Notes: generated by a model not told the origin, from the letters alone. A DNA stretch of 64,000 bases from Halictus rubicundus (GCF_050948215.1 NC_135152.1:8094310-8158309), one strand, 5' to 3'; positions 12,030 to 25,390 are shown, counted from the stretch's first letter. A program made the numbers and translations.

Positions 12030-12870
12030 CCACTGAGGCAAGGCTCGAGCTCTGGTAGGCGGTAGGGGAAGGGTGGGAACGGGTGGTGGACATTTCGCCG
12101 AGTGAATATCAGTGAAATTTTACCGTAGATTACTGTAACGATAACACACTGTCGATACGCGTTCCGAACGGCGCGGCGTCTTCGTTCGTCGGACTCGTGC
12201 GGGGCTCGTCGACGGTATAAATGGACCTTTAAGGTCCCGGCGCAGCGGCGCGCACGCGGCAATCCGGTTCAATCAGTCGAGAATTCACCGGAGCCGACAC
12301 GCGACTATAAATCCCCCCATTCACGTTTTACGCGGGCGTCTTGGCTCGGGCTCGCGAGCATTCGCCGGCTCGCGCGTACCGGGCGCGTTCTCGCAGCGCG
12401 GCGGAGACAGGAAGAGGAAGAGAAACCGGGAGGCGAACAGGAATTCCGATTTTACGACGACTGCGGCGGAGCACGCGAATTTGAAAACGTTCTGCCACCA
12501 CCCCTTCACCCCTCCACCCGGGGAGGCCTCCCTACGGCCCCGCACGGCCGGCCGAATATCGTTTGTGTGGAGGATTTGAAAGGCGAGCGGAATCGAGGAG
12601 GTCGCTAGCCGAATTTCAGGAACGTAATGGCCTGGGAGATACGTAGTTTGTCCCGACGAGTTAGGGTACGCCGCGGCGAGTAGTCCTCGGTGGTTAACGA
12701 CGTGGCCGCAGAATGTCCGGACTGCAGCCAGGAAATCGGTGGAGAAAGGCTGTCCGCGTGGACAGGAATCCTCCGGCGCGTCGCGAAAACCAAAGCGAAT
12801 TTAACCGCGCCGCGCCGCCACAGTGGACCGTCTCTATAAAATTGGTGGAGTTAGTATGGGAACTTTTCGT
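12030..12870. promoter_or_regulatory. GC/CpG-rich patch, possible regulatory region
   Basis: This patch is much richer in G, C and CpG than the DNA on either side. On the plus strand it holds TATAAATGG at 12216, a TCAGT initiator-like motif at 12273 and a second TATAAAT at 12306. The TATA-to-initiator spacing (about 59) is too long for one canonical core promoter, so promoter activity is only a possibility. No conserved protein is recognisable in any frame. Confidence 0.25.
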
Positions 12871-12926
12871 GTCTTCAAATTGGTTAAAACTAAATCTTTC
12901 ACGGATTTTTAAAGGACACGGACTTG

Positions 12927-13242
12927 TACAGGGTGTGGCCGGACGAGTTAGGTCCACCTGGCAGGGGATGATTCTACGTGTAAAAATAAGTCGTAAAAAA
13001 GGAATAACATTTCTTCATTTGACAAATGGTTTTCGAGGAAATCGAGATTGTAGTATAGGAAGTAGAATTGGTCGGTCATGGTCAGACGGTTCCTATCGAA
13101 TAGCGTGTTCGCTGCATTTTCAAACTCGATTCTCTCGAAAACAACGCCTCAAACGAAAAATGTTATTCCTTTTTTTCGACCTGTTTTTACGTGCAGAATC
13201 ATCCCCTGTTCGGTTGTGCCACCCGCCTGGCCACACCCTGTA
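12927..13242. mobile_element. family B foldback element, copy 1
   Basis: The left end reads TACAGGGTGTGGCCGGACGA and the right end, in reverse, TACAGGGTGTGGCCAGGCGG. The arms continue inward through GGGGATGATTCTACGTG on the left and its inverse ATCATCCCC on the right, and through AAAAAAGGAATAACATTT on the left and its inverse near 13160. The element is non-coding; a 183-codon plus-strand frame across it (12713-13264) is a by-product. Confidence 0.88.
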
Positions 13243-13778
13243 TAGTCTACTTCAAGTCTCTTGAAGCAATGTATCAGTCAGTATCAAATATTAATTCCAC
13301 GTTTTTGTTTTTAAACGAATATTGTCCCGCCAATTAAAACTCGATTTTTACAGTACAGACATTTGTCTGTTTCTACTAAAAATATTTTGATATTTTTACC
13401 TCCCACTGAAGTCAAAATTCACTATCACAATAAGACATAAAATAATACTTGATATTCTTTATTGGTATGGCTACTATACTACTGTAACTTTGAGACAATT
13501 TTTTTTCAGAAAGTAATTTCGCAACAAGTAGAGGAGAGCAGTTTATCTAGGTGAGAGAAGAGGGTGAGATGTAATTAATAATAATTTAATAACAATGTCA
13601 CTGCTAAATTTTCTTCAAGTTACGTTTCTCAGTAATCTTAAGTCTCTGTTCGTTTGAAATTCGTTCAGGCGTGTCAAATTCGCAATTAGTACAAATCGCA
13701 ACATTCTTTAACATTGACTCTGTAACTATTTACCACCGCAGATTTGTCCATGAGACATTGACTGCTTAAAATCGAAAT
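13243..13778. other. AT-rich non-coding DNA
   Basis: Nothing recognisable: no open frame of note and no element ends. Confidence 0.5.
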
Positions 13779-13832
13779 CAACTAGCCAAATTTCAATTTC
13801 GAAACACCCCCTATAAGGGTAGTTGCACAAAG
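13779..13832 (+). repeat. dispersed repeat fragment, partner at 53541
   Basis: GAAACACCCCCTATAAGGG followed by TAGT, preceded by AAAATCGA and CAAATTTCAA blocks, matches the reverse complement of 53541-53598, where GAAACACCCTTGTAAGGG follows AAAATCGACC and CAAATTC. This looks like two old copies of one interspersed repeat. Confidence 0.4.
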
Positions 13833-16800
13833 ACAGTGTCCCACTCTAGAAATAATACTAATAGAATTTGGAAGTGTGAGGATCTACGAGGCGTGAGAAT
13901 GTTGCAAAAACCATTAGTACGAGAAACTTTGCCGTTTCAATGTTTGCAGTGTTCAATAAGGTTTTTTTTCATTTTAAGTGACTTTTATGGCATTGGACGC
14001 ACAACATATGATAGAAGAAAATGCTCATAGAAAATGGGTGACCGCGTAAGGAGTTGATCATTAAGGAAGGAGTTGGCAACCCCTGGCTTAAAACAAAACA
14101 GCCACGCTCGCGGCATTTCAGTGTTCCCGGAGGTCGTGACCACAGTGCACGCGTTGATTACACACAACGTAAAGGGTCACCGACGGTCTTACTACATGAT
14201 TGCGCAACGCTGTTAACAAGGCTTCGTAATGTACTAATTTCATTATTCCCCAGGCAAACAGGAAAGTATACGCGGACGATGTTGTTCTAAGTAGAATCGT
14301 TGGCGGGAGAAGGCCAGGCGAACGCAGTCCGACGTGGCTGCATTCGCGGAAGGTTCTCGTTGCCATGAGCCGTGAATTGCATGCAGGCAGATGCAAAAAG
14401 CACGAAGCCACGCACGTTGCGACAATATACCCCGGCCGAAATGCGTACAGTCACGCAAGTCGTCGGGGAACCGAGGAGAGTCACGCGGCCAGTGGAAACG
14501 GTCTGCCTGTAGTCAGACGAGCGATATTCTCTTGGTGTATATTAAGCTAGGATAGCGTTATTCCGAAAATTTTTGATACTACACATGTGTTTTCGAGAAT
14601 GAAGAACGTTCTCGAAACTGATTGGAATTTTTATGGCACATATCTAGCCATAGAAATTATTAATTTATGTTTACTACGAAAGGGATGCCAAAGGAATTTC
14701 TACTTCCGATTCTACTTGTTAGAATATTCGTTCGAACAATTTCACATTAGAGTGCCAATCTTTGACGAAATAAAATTTAAATAACATTTAAAAACCATAA
14801 AGCAGGTAACAGAAACTGTCACTGCGTCATATATAATTTAACTATTAATTTGATAAAAATGTTTGATGATTTTTCGTCACCAGAGTATGGCACCGTGTAT
14901 AAATGGTTATTTGTAAATTTGACATTTACGAAAGACGTTCATCAATGCTTTATTCGACGCTTTTTACCGAACGATCGACTTTGTGGGGAAACGGCATTAA
15001 TTAATTCATTAAAAATAGTATAGGAACGTTCATGAATTATGGATCGAACGGTGCAGTAATAATTGAACAATTCAATGGGCCATGTTCATCGGTATTCCCT
15101 GATACAATGGCTGCCCGCCGGTAGGTCTTCATTTTTCAAACAAATGCTCGGAGAAATCTTAATTGGGCTTCGATCGAACGTTAAAACCGTGGAATTTAAA
15201 TTAGCCGCCGTTTCGAAATTCTGGAAGGTGTGCCAATAATTGTCCAAGCTGGTTCGCGCCAGTCGCACAGAGCGTTCCGATAGGAGGCCGGTATCCTACA
15301 TTTGGGACGCACGTGAGCCACATACATATTACATCGCTCCCAAGGACTCATTGGCTATAGCAACAGTCGCACAATTTACGGGAAGAACGGTGTCGGATCG
15401 CTCGGTGAACTCTGTGTCTTGGTGCCCGCAGCGTAAACTGAAATTTAGGAAGATTTCGGGAGAAGAAAGACTTCTTTGGCAAACCGAGAAACTCTGAAAA
15501 ACTAAAAAGAAAAAAATTATAGTCTGGGAAAAAATTAAGTGTACACCATTTAAAAATTAATAACTTTTCTTTTAAATTATACCAAACTACTCGAGTCTTT
15601 TTAAAATATCAAATGGGCCAGTTTACTATGTAAAAAATTTTTTTGAAATTGCTATTGCTCGGAATTTTGAAAAAACAAGTCGAGGTCACAATTTTTAATT
15701 TTTTCGCCCGTCCCTGCAATGAAAATTTAATATATAATATTGTATAAAAATTCTTCAGAAATTTGGAAAATATGAAATCGAATCGGCATCGCAACGTTTT
15801 TATTTTCCAAAGAATTAGTTGAAATCAGTATTGGAAAAAAATAAAGTTTCTCTTGATTTTAGATTAGGCGAAATCGCTCGTAATAATGCAAAGTTGCATA
15901 ATACACCGTGATGTTAACAGTCCGAATGCAGGACAGTGCTCTAAACATTTCGGCGGCAGTATACACATAAATTATCATCATAACTGCGAGTCCATTCGCG
16001 AATATAAAATTAACGCAGAAATTTTATGAAGAGTTCCATTTTCGAGAAAATCAACGTTAAACATTTATCTGAAACGCACGCGTTCGTACTTGGCAAAGTA
16101 GAAGCGGCCAGTGATGGACAGACATTAGTGGAATCCAATTTAATAGCACGCTCGCAGGATGAATATGTCATTTGTTTTTTCTCCAGCTTTCCGACCGGCG
16201 CATTCAAGTTTAACAACAATTTTTTCGTCCGTGACGTCTTTTCTGCTGTACAAATTTTGAGAAATTAATTATTTTTTCATAGTGAGAGATTCAGTTTTCA
16301 TTGGAACAATTAGAAAATATTGTACGAAACGGATGAATAGCTGTTCGATAAATGCATTCATTGTATAGTTACCGACTTGAATTTCTAATCGAATTCTATC
16401 GCAGCACGCGAACGAACAAATCAATTAATTTTACAATTCCGTGGTAAAAGGTAAGCAAAACAAGATGTCCGTAATGGGTCGTTTGTACTTACCTGGTAGT
16501 TTTATTATTATCAGAGCTGTTGCTGGTTTGAAACAGCCGCTGGTTTTACACACAAATGGCAATATTCCATTGGCGCATTGTTTCCAGAAAATAGAAGTCC
16601 ACTGTAGACTGAAAATTTAACAACGTCCGCGCATTTCTACGTGGCATGCATGCCCCGTATGAAAATGGTTCTAACAAACTCGATAACAATGGCGACATCG
16701 CTTTGTTGCGCGATGGTTACGCGGATAACTGGAATTCTAATTGCACGCCCAACATTCTACCGTCGAAATTTTCAAAACCGTTGTGCCGCTTTGAAATCAC

Positions 16801-18139
16801 GGTACTGCACACAAAGATAGTTATCTCGTCCCATTGTTGGAGAAAGTTCTCAAATATTTTTCTCATTAATGTTACATTTAACGCGGTAGATAGCGCGAGC
16901 GTAATATCGAACGCCGGGATACTTAACCATTTTGGTTTACATTTAACAACACAGCGCATACCAGCTGGAACCAAGGGTGTTATTATTAATTCGTTCGAAC
17001 AACTCTAAAATATCAGATAATTTTTCTACATCTTTCAAGTGTACACAAAAAATTGCAACCGAGTTTTGCGCAGGCAGGTCACGCTCGATTTTGTAAAAAT
17101 AAATTGGTAACTTGTATGTCGTGGCAAAATAAATCAATCCACGCAACGCGGGAAAAAAATCTAGCAAATTTATTGATTCAATGTTTGGTCGTGTACCTAC
17201 TTTATTTATTTTAGCACGATATACAAGTTGGCAATTTACTTTGGTAATATCGAGTACAGCATTAAGTGCGGCAGGAATTATTCTTTAATAATTTAAATTT
17301 TTCTCTAATAATTTAGATGAATCGAGCTAAATTTCAGGAACTGTAAAACAACAATTTTCAAGCAACAAACCGCGACAGCCTCTTTGAGTATCTAGTGAAT
17401 ACTGAATTTTACAAATGATCAGACGCTTTCAACGTTCCAGCATTAGATTTAAAAATTCATAAATTGGTAAGCTTGTTGCAGTTTAATTATCGAGTACCTC
17501 CATTTGTTCTTCTCGCGAGAATCAGGTGAGAAGTGATTCTAGGATGGTTTCATCAGATGCAACCTCACGCGGCTAGTGAAACTCTGTGAAATTGTCTTAA
17601 CAGCCCGAGTTCCGTGATACAGAACGCAAAACCCATTTGCCGGTTTCAAAAGTTCCGTTTTCGTGCCTAACTCCGGATCTTGTTAGAAACCCGCCAGACT
17701 TGGAGCGCATAATCCTTCTTAACGGCGGGGCGAAGATATTCATACAACGGACGTGGAACGCCTCCTCAAAAAGGATCATTCGTACTTCGCGCCGTGAGGT
17801 GGTTAAAGTCGCCGCAAAATTGTCGGCGTTCAAACGGACAGGCCGTCCTTCATCCTGTGGAAAAAAAGAACCAGCCGCAGTTTGTTTAATCTTCCCGGGT
17901 GAATTTGCTTAACGAGGAAGAACATTTGCTGCGCAGGAGAACAGGAAATTGGTTTGTTTTCTCGCACCTTACTCCCCTGTACCCTATTTGCCATGGAAAA
18001 GTGATTCCGGAGTGACGAACGGCGATTGTGCAATTTCGGACAACGGAGGATATAAAAATCCATACAATTAAATTAAATTAGACTGTGGATGTGTCCGTAA
18101 GGCAACATTTATCAGATACTTAATTCATATACGGGCCTC
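13833..18139. other. non-coding, nothing recognised
   Basis: Mostly AT-rich. Frames at plus 14054-14290, minus 14118-14411, plus 16646-17008 and others overlap on opposite strands and carry no known motif. No splice-bounded exon or element was recognised. Confidence 0.45.
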
Positions 18140-18345
18140 CAGTAGTATAGCACCGTATAGGGTCAGCCAGATGGTACGTGATTTTGCGTGAGTTGGGTAA
18201 GTAGTACAGTGCTATATAGAGTCAGACCAGTAGTATGGAAAGTAGTCGAGCAAATATAATCGCACGTGATTGTAGATAGTTGAGCATTTAACAAGACAAG
18301 TAGTATGTGACTGTGCTCAGTCCGACAAGTGATATGTGACGGAGA
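18140..18345 (+). repeat. degenerate 29-base repeat, cluster 1
   Basis: About seven units of a decayed repeat. Clear examples begin GTATAGGGTCAGCCAGATGG, ATATAGAGTCAGACCAGTAG and TGCTCAGTCCGACAAGTGAT. The shared core is GTCAGACAAGTAG(A/T)AT. Spacing is about 28-31 bases. Orientation is the same as in the later clusters. Confidence 0.6.
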
Positions 18346-19546
18346 TTCGTCAAAAAAGCGATCGTATTTAGTAGCTTTTTTTAGTGCTTAATTAAGTAAG
18401 TTGTACGTGATAATTGCTATTCCTGGTTCGATAAGAGTCATGAAGCTGTCCCTGATGAAACAGGTATCATAGTGCAAAGCAGTATAAACGGTCGTGCCCT
18501 TTGCATATTAGTGCGGATTTGATGCATTTATGACAAAAATGAGCGGCCGTGATTTGAAACAGGAAAAAGATTAAAAGAATTAAAGGGTATTGATATATTA
18601 CTTCCGACGAGAACATTTTTATTTTATACGAAGATCCGCAATGCACAGATTAGTATTCGACTAAGACGATGGCATTCGAGGATTAATCACTTTCCACTCG
18701 AAATTCGCGAAACGATCTGTGACGCCTCATAAATTTTTCAGTAAAATTTGTCTTCCTCTCTTTTGAAGAATCGTTAGCAATTTGTGTCAGCCCGCGAGCA
18801 GACTGGAACGGAAATAAATAATGCGGTGTCGATCGACGTTACGTGCCTCGAATTGATAAATAATCAATCGCCCCAGTATCATATTAGTAAATCGACGTAA
18901 ATCACCGTGTCAAAAACACGAGGCGCCCGGAAACGCCTGCACGATGACTCGGCAATGGCGACAGCTGCCAGCAACACGGCCGATTTTGCATTTCGGAGAT
19001 ATAGCGTCAACTGGTGAAACGCTCTACTTTGTTTTTCGATGCCCCGAAAAAAAATCTCCGCCGCCGAAATACACCTCGCAAAATCCATTCCGCGAATATT
19101 GCTGGCTGCGAGACCATAATCCCCATGCCTCTATCCGTAAAACTTTAATAGCACACATCAAAAGGCACAAAGCGAACCGTAAACTCTCGACATCTTTGTG
19201 TACGACAACGTGACTGCCTGTATACTCTGTTTTTTTTTTTTTTTTAGGCAATTCTACTAGAAAGTCAAAAAACTTATTTCTTCTTTTCAAATTTTCACAA
19301 ATCCAAATGTCCCTAAGGGCGTTAGAAATTTTTTCAAGACTGAATTCACTGTGAATTCGAAGATTGGAGTTCCCCCTTTAAAATCATTCCTGAAAAGTTG
19401 GGGTACGATTTTTTATTCCCGTTTTATTTCAGTTTGAACGGAAAGTTCAATAGTATAAAGCATACTATTCAATAGTATAGTATATTAGTAATAACAACGC
19501 TTAAATCGTTGACTACTGGCCTTAGATGGCTGGCTCTTGGGCCACG
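18346..19546. other. non-coding, nothing recognised
   Basis: Contains a poly-T run at about 19229-19245. Open frames at 18879-19290 overlap on opposite strands without motifs. Confidence 0.45.
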
Positions 19547-19756
19547 TACAGTGATTCTCGATATATGTCAACAACACGGGTCTCGCCAGCGTCATGTATC
19601 GTCCAGAGACATACCCTAGCCTTATGTTTACACTCCTCGGCGTTCAAGGCCTCTCGAGTCTCGTGGCGCCTTCACAGGTGTACCCCGCGGTAGTGGGGCT
19701 AATTCTGCGACGTTTATCATCCAGGCCTTCGCGACATATACAGAGAAATCACTGTA
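19547..19756. mobile_element. family C inverted-repeat element, copy 2
   Basis: The left end reads TACAGTGATTCTCGATATAT and the right end, in reverse, TACAGTGATTTCTCTGTATA, with TA at both edges. It is 210 bases long and collinear with the copy at 6691, sharing AACAACACGGGTCT, GGTAGTGGGGCTAATTC-like and TTTATCATCCAGGCCTT blocks. It has the best-preserved ends of the family in this window. Confidence 0.85.
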
Positions 19757-20290
19757 GTCTCATGACAGTGTCCCCCACGGTTAGTGCACAAAAACACAAA
19801 TTCTCCTGAATTTTCAAGACAGGAATAGTCGAGCCAGAGTCGGACAGCTTTGAATTTAAATTTTGGAAAACTCAGGTGACCCGACGCAGCCCTGAAGCCT
19901 CGCATAGCGAGAGTTTCGTATTGTTCGCGAGAGAAACAGCGAGAAGAAAGGAGTATCGGCTCGAGTGGCTCGCTGAAACCCGAAAACCCTTCGTTTCCGT
20001 AGTTGGTCGAGGGTGAGCGGCGGTTGTGCGTCGTCGGATGCTGCGGTTCCACCATAAAATTTAAATTCTAAAGACTATTCGAGGTGAAACTACGGGGGCG
20101 TCGTCTGCCTTCAGCTTGACCCAGCTTCCGGCTCAGTAGAGGCACTTGGAAGACGGGCACGTCTGACTGCAGGGGAAGTTCTCCAGTGCTTACCAGCTTG
20201 TTCCAGGAATGTGCGTCGATTTCTTTTCCCGTTCTAATTTTAGCTCCGCTCTCGCGGGCGAAACCCCATTTCCTCGCGCATTCGCCTGCA
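19757..20290. other. non-coding, nothing recognised
   Basis: A moderately GC-rich stretch with a 112-codon minus-strand frame (19717-20055) that starts inside the transposable element and has no recognisable family. Confidence 0.4.
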
Positions 20291-20345
20291 CTCTCTCTCT
20301 CTCTCTCTCTCTCTCTCTTGCTCCCTTTCTTTTTCTCTCCCTCTT
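20291..20345. repeat. (CT)14 run within a polypyrimidine tract
   Basis: Fourteen perfect CT units (20291-20318), followed by further C/T-rich sequence to about 20345. On the other strand this reads as GAGAG repeats, a possible GAGA-factor binding context (inference). Confidence 0.9.
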
Positions 20346-23300
20346 GTACCCGGCCATCTGTACGCTGGCCGTCTAAAGGGGTAACTATCCCCTGGCCATG
20401 CTGCCGTTTTGAAGCGAGTAGGTGACATAGGAGCGCGGACAGTTAGGTGGTAAATACATGAATGCGGGATGAGTTGGCTTCCTGTTCGGAGTCTGCTACG
20501 ACGTCGTTGAATCTTTATGAAAATGGGGCTCGTGTTTGCCGATATTACTGGCCTCTATGGGGAGCGGAAGCGCACGAGCAACCGTGCACGGACGCACAGA
20601 GGTCCGGATCGAAGAATTTAGTGGGATTTTGCACCGAGTTTTCTACTCCGGTGAAACACCGAATTTCTGATATTTTAAGGAACGACACTGACACCGTTGC
20701 ACAGTTTTTGTATTAATTAATCGAAAACTTTTATTTTTATGTACCATTATTCAATATATTTAATCGAAGAAAAATGTTTTTGCAACTCTCCGAACCCCTA
20801 CTTTCCTTTATAAATTCATCTGTTTCATATATTTCGAATGCTACTACTGCCACCCCTAAAACGTGTTCGATCGAATCGCTGACAACCCAACCAAACACTG
20901 TCCCTCTACTATACCTCTTGTATTTTTGACTAGTCGATTTCACATACATTCCAGTTTTGATTATACAGCATTTTTGGAATCTTCTCGTTTTTTGTACCCA
21001 TTGTAGATAAAGCAGGTTATCTTGCACGACAGTTCTTATCATTTGTGGAAAACTTTGCCGAGCATAATTCGTTAAAAATTGTTTCTTTTGTTATTGTTAT
21101 GTTGAAAAACTTATAGAAAATAGCGAGTAACTTCGTCAGGACAGTAAGTAGATTAATTTTCAGAAGAATAGTTCTGTGATTTTATATCTTATTTTATAAA
21201 GTTGTGTGAATTAATTGATACGGGAGCTACATAGACGGTCATATCTCTTTTTGGTCACTGTGAGGGATTGGAAATACTAGAAAAATATTTTTCGATGCCC
21301 AAAATATTTTCAACGTTTCGTCTTTGACTTATGCATTTTTATTATAAACGCACAAAAACCGCAGTCTACTTATTAGCTTCAGCGTGTCAGAGATTTATGG
21401 ACGTTAAGGAAGCAACGCAAAAAAGAACATTAGTTATAAGAAAACTCGTTGTACCGATAAGGTAAAATTCATCTTTCAGCAAAATGTCGCGAAATTCTTC
21501 GATTTCGAGTATTGTGGGACGGCGAAATAGATCGGGTTCGCCTCCATAAAGTTCGATAGTCGCGCAGCTAGACGGTCAATTTGAAATTGATATTTTTGTG
21601 TGTACCTCCGCTGTTCGCTCGTCTGTCGATTCCTTTTTTCATTTTTCCTATTTTTATTGACGTCTCGTTTCCTTCCTACCGCGTTTCTTTCTTCCTCTGG
21701 TCGAAGGCCGGGGATACAAAACTGCATATGGGGGGGGGGGGAGTCGGATTAAAAATTTCATTTGGCGCGCGCGTAATGGAAGGGACGGCAGAAGGTACTC
21801 GTACATTAACAAAGAGACTGGGAATAGTACAGCTTGGTGTGGACAATGGCTGGAAAATTCTAGTTTTCCTTTTTTTTTATTTTGGCGTGGCTGAACCTGG
21901 GGAACAAAAGCTACGCGGGGGATTCCGAGGTATATCGATTTTTTGAAATAATACCGCAAGACGAGGTATTAGTCGAATTTCGGGATTGTTTATGGTGCAC
22001 GCTGCCGTGCGTGTTCCAATTATGCTAATTGATTTGCGGTGATTTTGCGTGGGATCGGATGAACGCGTACGCGACGCGGAACAGAGGGAGGATTCCGATA
22101 GAGGAAGAGAAAGAGGGGTGTACAAATGTCTCTCAGACTGCAGATCTAATTTTGCGCTTGGATTCTTGCGTTTTCGATTCGAATGTTTCAAGTGTGCGAG
22201 ATATTAAGGTTCTTTGCAGATTGTGTGCACAACAGATGTAAACATAATATAAATTAACGCAGGAATTTATTAGTTCAAATTCTAATTCCGTCGAGATAAA
22301 ATTTTTGACGGCAGAATAGTGTGTCGGTCAAACGCTACGCGTCAATCGCAAGGGAATCTGATTAAACCAGCATACTAGGTGTAACTTTGCACCTGTCATA
22401 ATGGCCACCAGTAGTTAATTATTATGGAAGGGAGAACGGGAGTGAGTCATAGGTTTTGTAATAGAAAAATGAAATAGAAAAGTGCATAAAGCAAGGAAAA
22501 TAAAAAAGTGAAATTCAAGGTCAAGGACAATTTTGCGATAACTTGTTTCAACACATCTCCATCGATACGAAGATGTAGATTACGCCTAGGGCAGCCAAGA
22601 CCAAACATTTCTTTGCACCCTGTACATCACTTGTATTTATTACTGGGTAGTTCAAGTGTGAATCGCCCGGTGTATTCGAGTATCCGTGAAATAGAGGGCG
22701 CTCTACATCGACCCTTTACTTCGTATTCGTTGCGCACCGGCCACGGCTCGGCGTCTTCATTTCCGCGAGGGCCGCGAGCCCTTCCGTCCGCGGCGCGTGT
22801 AAACGAGCGGTTCGTGTTCCGCGCGCAATTTCCTCGAGCGTCACGACGATTTCCCGTGCAAAAGACCGCGAGCGTCCACGCACGGATCGATGATTCAATC
22901 GGTCCGCGCGTTCTTTCTTTTTTTTTTTTTTTTTTTTGAGGGAAGGCCGAATTCCGAAGCACGTGGAAAATTTCAATAAAACGGGCCGGGATTGCGCGGG
23001 CGTACGCGCACGCGCTGCAAAAGGGAGATTTGCGCGACCTCGGCTATCTGGTCCGTGTAAACGTCGACTGGATCAAAATAAAAAAAGAAAAAAACGCGCG
23101 ACGGCTTTACGGTGGCCCGGCGAAGAGAGAGCGCAGGGATACACTCGACTGCAATTTCACGCAGTCCGGAAACTGCGCGTGGTTTATACGAGTTTGTTTA
23201 GAATGCGGCTGTCCGACAGTCGCGAATGCCGCTTTGTAACTACCAGCGACTTGCCCGCCATGCCAATTACTCAGCGTCGTTTTTGCTTCCTGTCCTCTCG

Positions 23301-25050
23301 CGTCGACTTCACCGCAATTTTCCGATGTTATTGATTTTTTAGATTGACCCCCGTCACGGAGGAATGCATGCACAGCCGCCGCCGCGTCGAAGTGTCCACT
23401 GGGTCAGCACGAATGTTCCGATGAATTCTTAACACTGGAGTTACTCATCGCTGCATCGACGCAGACACATTTGTTTTTTTTTTTACAACAGTATATCTAC
23501 AATTTTTTAATGTTTTCACTGTTTCGTATTCTAGTTACTCACTTTTGTCGTGAACACCGCTTGATCACTAAACTTGCGATTTTATTATAGAAACAGTCGA
23601 TGAAACGGTGTAGGGTTTTCCCTATGTATTGTATATGAGCAGAGTGCGCTCCATCTATCGTGGGTTCGTTACAAAACGCGCACAGCGCGAAGTACTCTCT
23701 CTGTCTGAACATGTATAACGTTTCATTTAAATATATCCTTACCTTTTATATATATTCAACCCTGCGTATATTTATTTATTTAACTAACCAACAAACGGGA
23801 AACAGTGGAAATTATTAACGTATTTAAATTATCAGAGGAAGAAATATATTTTTATTCGGTTCTAGTATCCTGTAATCGATGCAAAATATTTTTATTTTGC
23901 ATTAACACCCGCAGTGTAGTCATCGTTAACACTAGTTCCTCATATTCTTGATTTCTTAATTTTGTGAATGAGCATTTCTTTACAATGGCAACTTTGGGAG
24001 CTATGGCAAACTTAAGGGAGCTAAAATTATTCATTTTGATTCCTTTCATCAAGCGGCCCAATTATTGTCAAACAGATGGATGAAAGCGATTAAATTCAAT
24101 AATAGCCACGTAATTAGTTATATAAATTATTTATAGGAGCATTAGATTGACGATCAATGATTTAATAGGTTGATAAAACGAAGTACGGTGCACCAAGTTC
24201 GAATTCTTTGTTTCTACCGGAAGAGTGGTTACAGAAAAAATATTGGATCGGCGGTTTTTGATCCATACTTCCCCGTTTAATCGCATGGAAAAATTCTAAT
24301 AAATATCTGCCGCACTGAAGCTACCGGAATACATGCTGCAGAATTTTTCCCGATTTTTTGGTCGGAGATTCCAATTGTGAAAAATTGAAAGCGTTGGGAA
24401 ATTCGGAAACATGCAGATTTCCTATCGGCAGTGAGTTTATTTGTATCTTGTACCGTAACGGTATATTCTCCTGACGATTGCCTTTAAATTTTTCCGTTTC
24501 TTGGCGATTCGATAAAATAAAAATCGGATTTACAACATGTTCCTTACGTGAGAAAATAATACGCTGCTCGCATTGTTGTGTTTCGCGTGGGTCAAATAAA
24601 TAAAATTCCGTTAAAATTCGTTTAGTTTTTATTCGGCGTTCAGTTTCTATTCGTTTAAGGTTCGGCAGTTCCACTTGTTAAATATTCCTCGTTGACAACA
24701 TTTTTCTGTGTTTCTGTTAAGAACTTCACTTCTGTGCTCATTCATTCATGCTTCAAAAATGTACATTCCATTCTCTCATTCGAGCTCGAACAATGCTCAA
24801 ACAGAATTAATTGAGCCGGTTCATTAGCCGAACCGATAAACCGCAGAAAATAAAAAGCAGTGAAAAATGACCCACGAACAAACTTATTACACAACGATTT
24901 TATAACTAATAAAAACATTTATGGCCAGATATAAAAACATTCGTCCACTCGACAAACGTCTCCACGAACGATCACCGATGATCATTCTCTCGCATTCCTC
25001 ATTAACCCATTTGCATCATACGAAAGTTTCACCAAAATTTTTTTTTATTA
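20346..25050. other. non-coding, GC-rich patch at 22690-23400
   Basis: Includes a poly-G run at 21729-21741 and a poly-T run at about 22918-22937. The 22690-23400 patch is CpG-rich with overlapping frames on both strands (plus 22508-22939 and 22936-23334; minus 22627-22976 and 23107-23373), the signature of GC bias rather than a gene. A sequence near 21340-21366 (CGCACAAAAACCGCAGTCTA) resembles a reversed end of the AGACTGCGG family. TTAACACT-type starts at 23431 and 23925 may be single ends of TTAA elements. Confidence 0.45.
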
Positions 25051-25218
25051 TATTAGGTCGCCCCATAAGTTCGTGCCATGGATATGTTTATATTATTCAC
25101 CATTGAAAAGTATTTTAATGAAAAACCGCAGAAATTTTACAGTGACGGTATGATGTCATTGCCAAAAAGGTCAGAAGAGGTTGTGGAATGAAAGGGTGAT
25201 TACATATTTTATTTTTAG
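25051..25218 (+). mobile_element. internally deleted mariner remnant
   Basis: The left part carries a mariner-type terminal repeat, TTAGGTCGCCCCATAAGTTC (from 25053). Only about 30 bases later the sequence becomes the C-terminal coding end of a mariner transposase, so nearly all of the element between its 5' end and its C-terminus has been deleted. No matching right-hand terminal repeat was found. The TIR differs from that of the mariner at 99, so it is a different family. Confidence 0.8.
25108..25218 (+). pseudogene. mariner transposase C-terminal fragment
   Basis: Thirty-seven codons read KYFNEKPQKFYSDGMMSLPK, then a RSEEVVE, stop, KGDYIF stretch, then a terminating TAG. This matches the usual mariner ending in which a KFY..G....LPKRW..V...GDYI pattern closes the protein. 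The W of the RW motif is replaced by S, and an in-frame TGA sits where the residue before KGDYI would be. The catalytic domain is absent. It has no function as protein. Confidence 0.85.
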
Positions 25219-25390
25219 AATGTAAATGGTACAAGAGTAATATTTAAGTACAAAAATGACTACAAGTAAAAGAACTTCATATTTCAGCATTATAAGAAAA
25301 AATCAGAATTACTACTTTCATCTCGAACAACACCCTCCTCCATTTCTATTTTTTAGCTAACGAATTGTGACCAACAAAGTTCAGAGTATG
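25219..25390. other. AT-rich spacer
   Basis: AT-rich DNA right of the mariner remnant. No right-hand mariner end was recognised. Confidence 0.4.

Noticed and set aside
12713..13264. 183-codon plus-strand open frame
   Set aside because: It runs through the family B foldback element and into flanking DNA, so it is a by-product of the inverted repeat.
22508..22976. Overlapping frames of 86-143 codons on both strands
   Set aside because: They read poly-T/poly-A as Phe or Lys runs and lie in CpG-rich sequence where chance frames are long.
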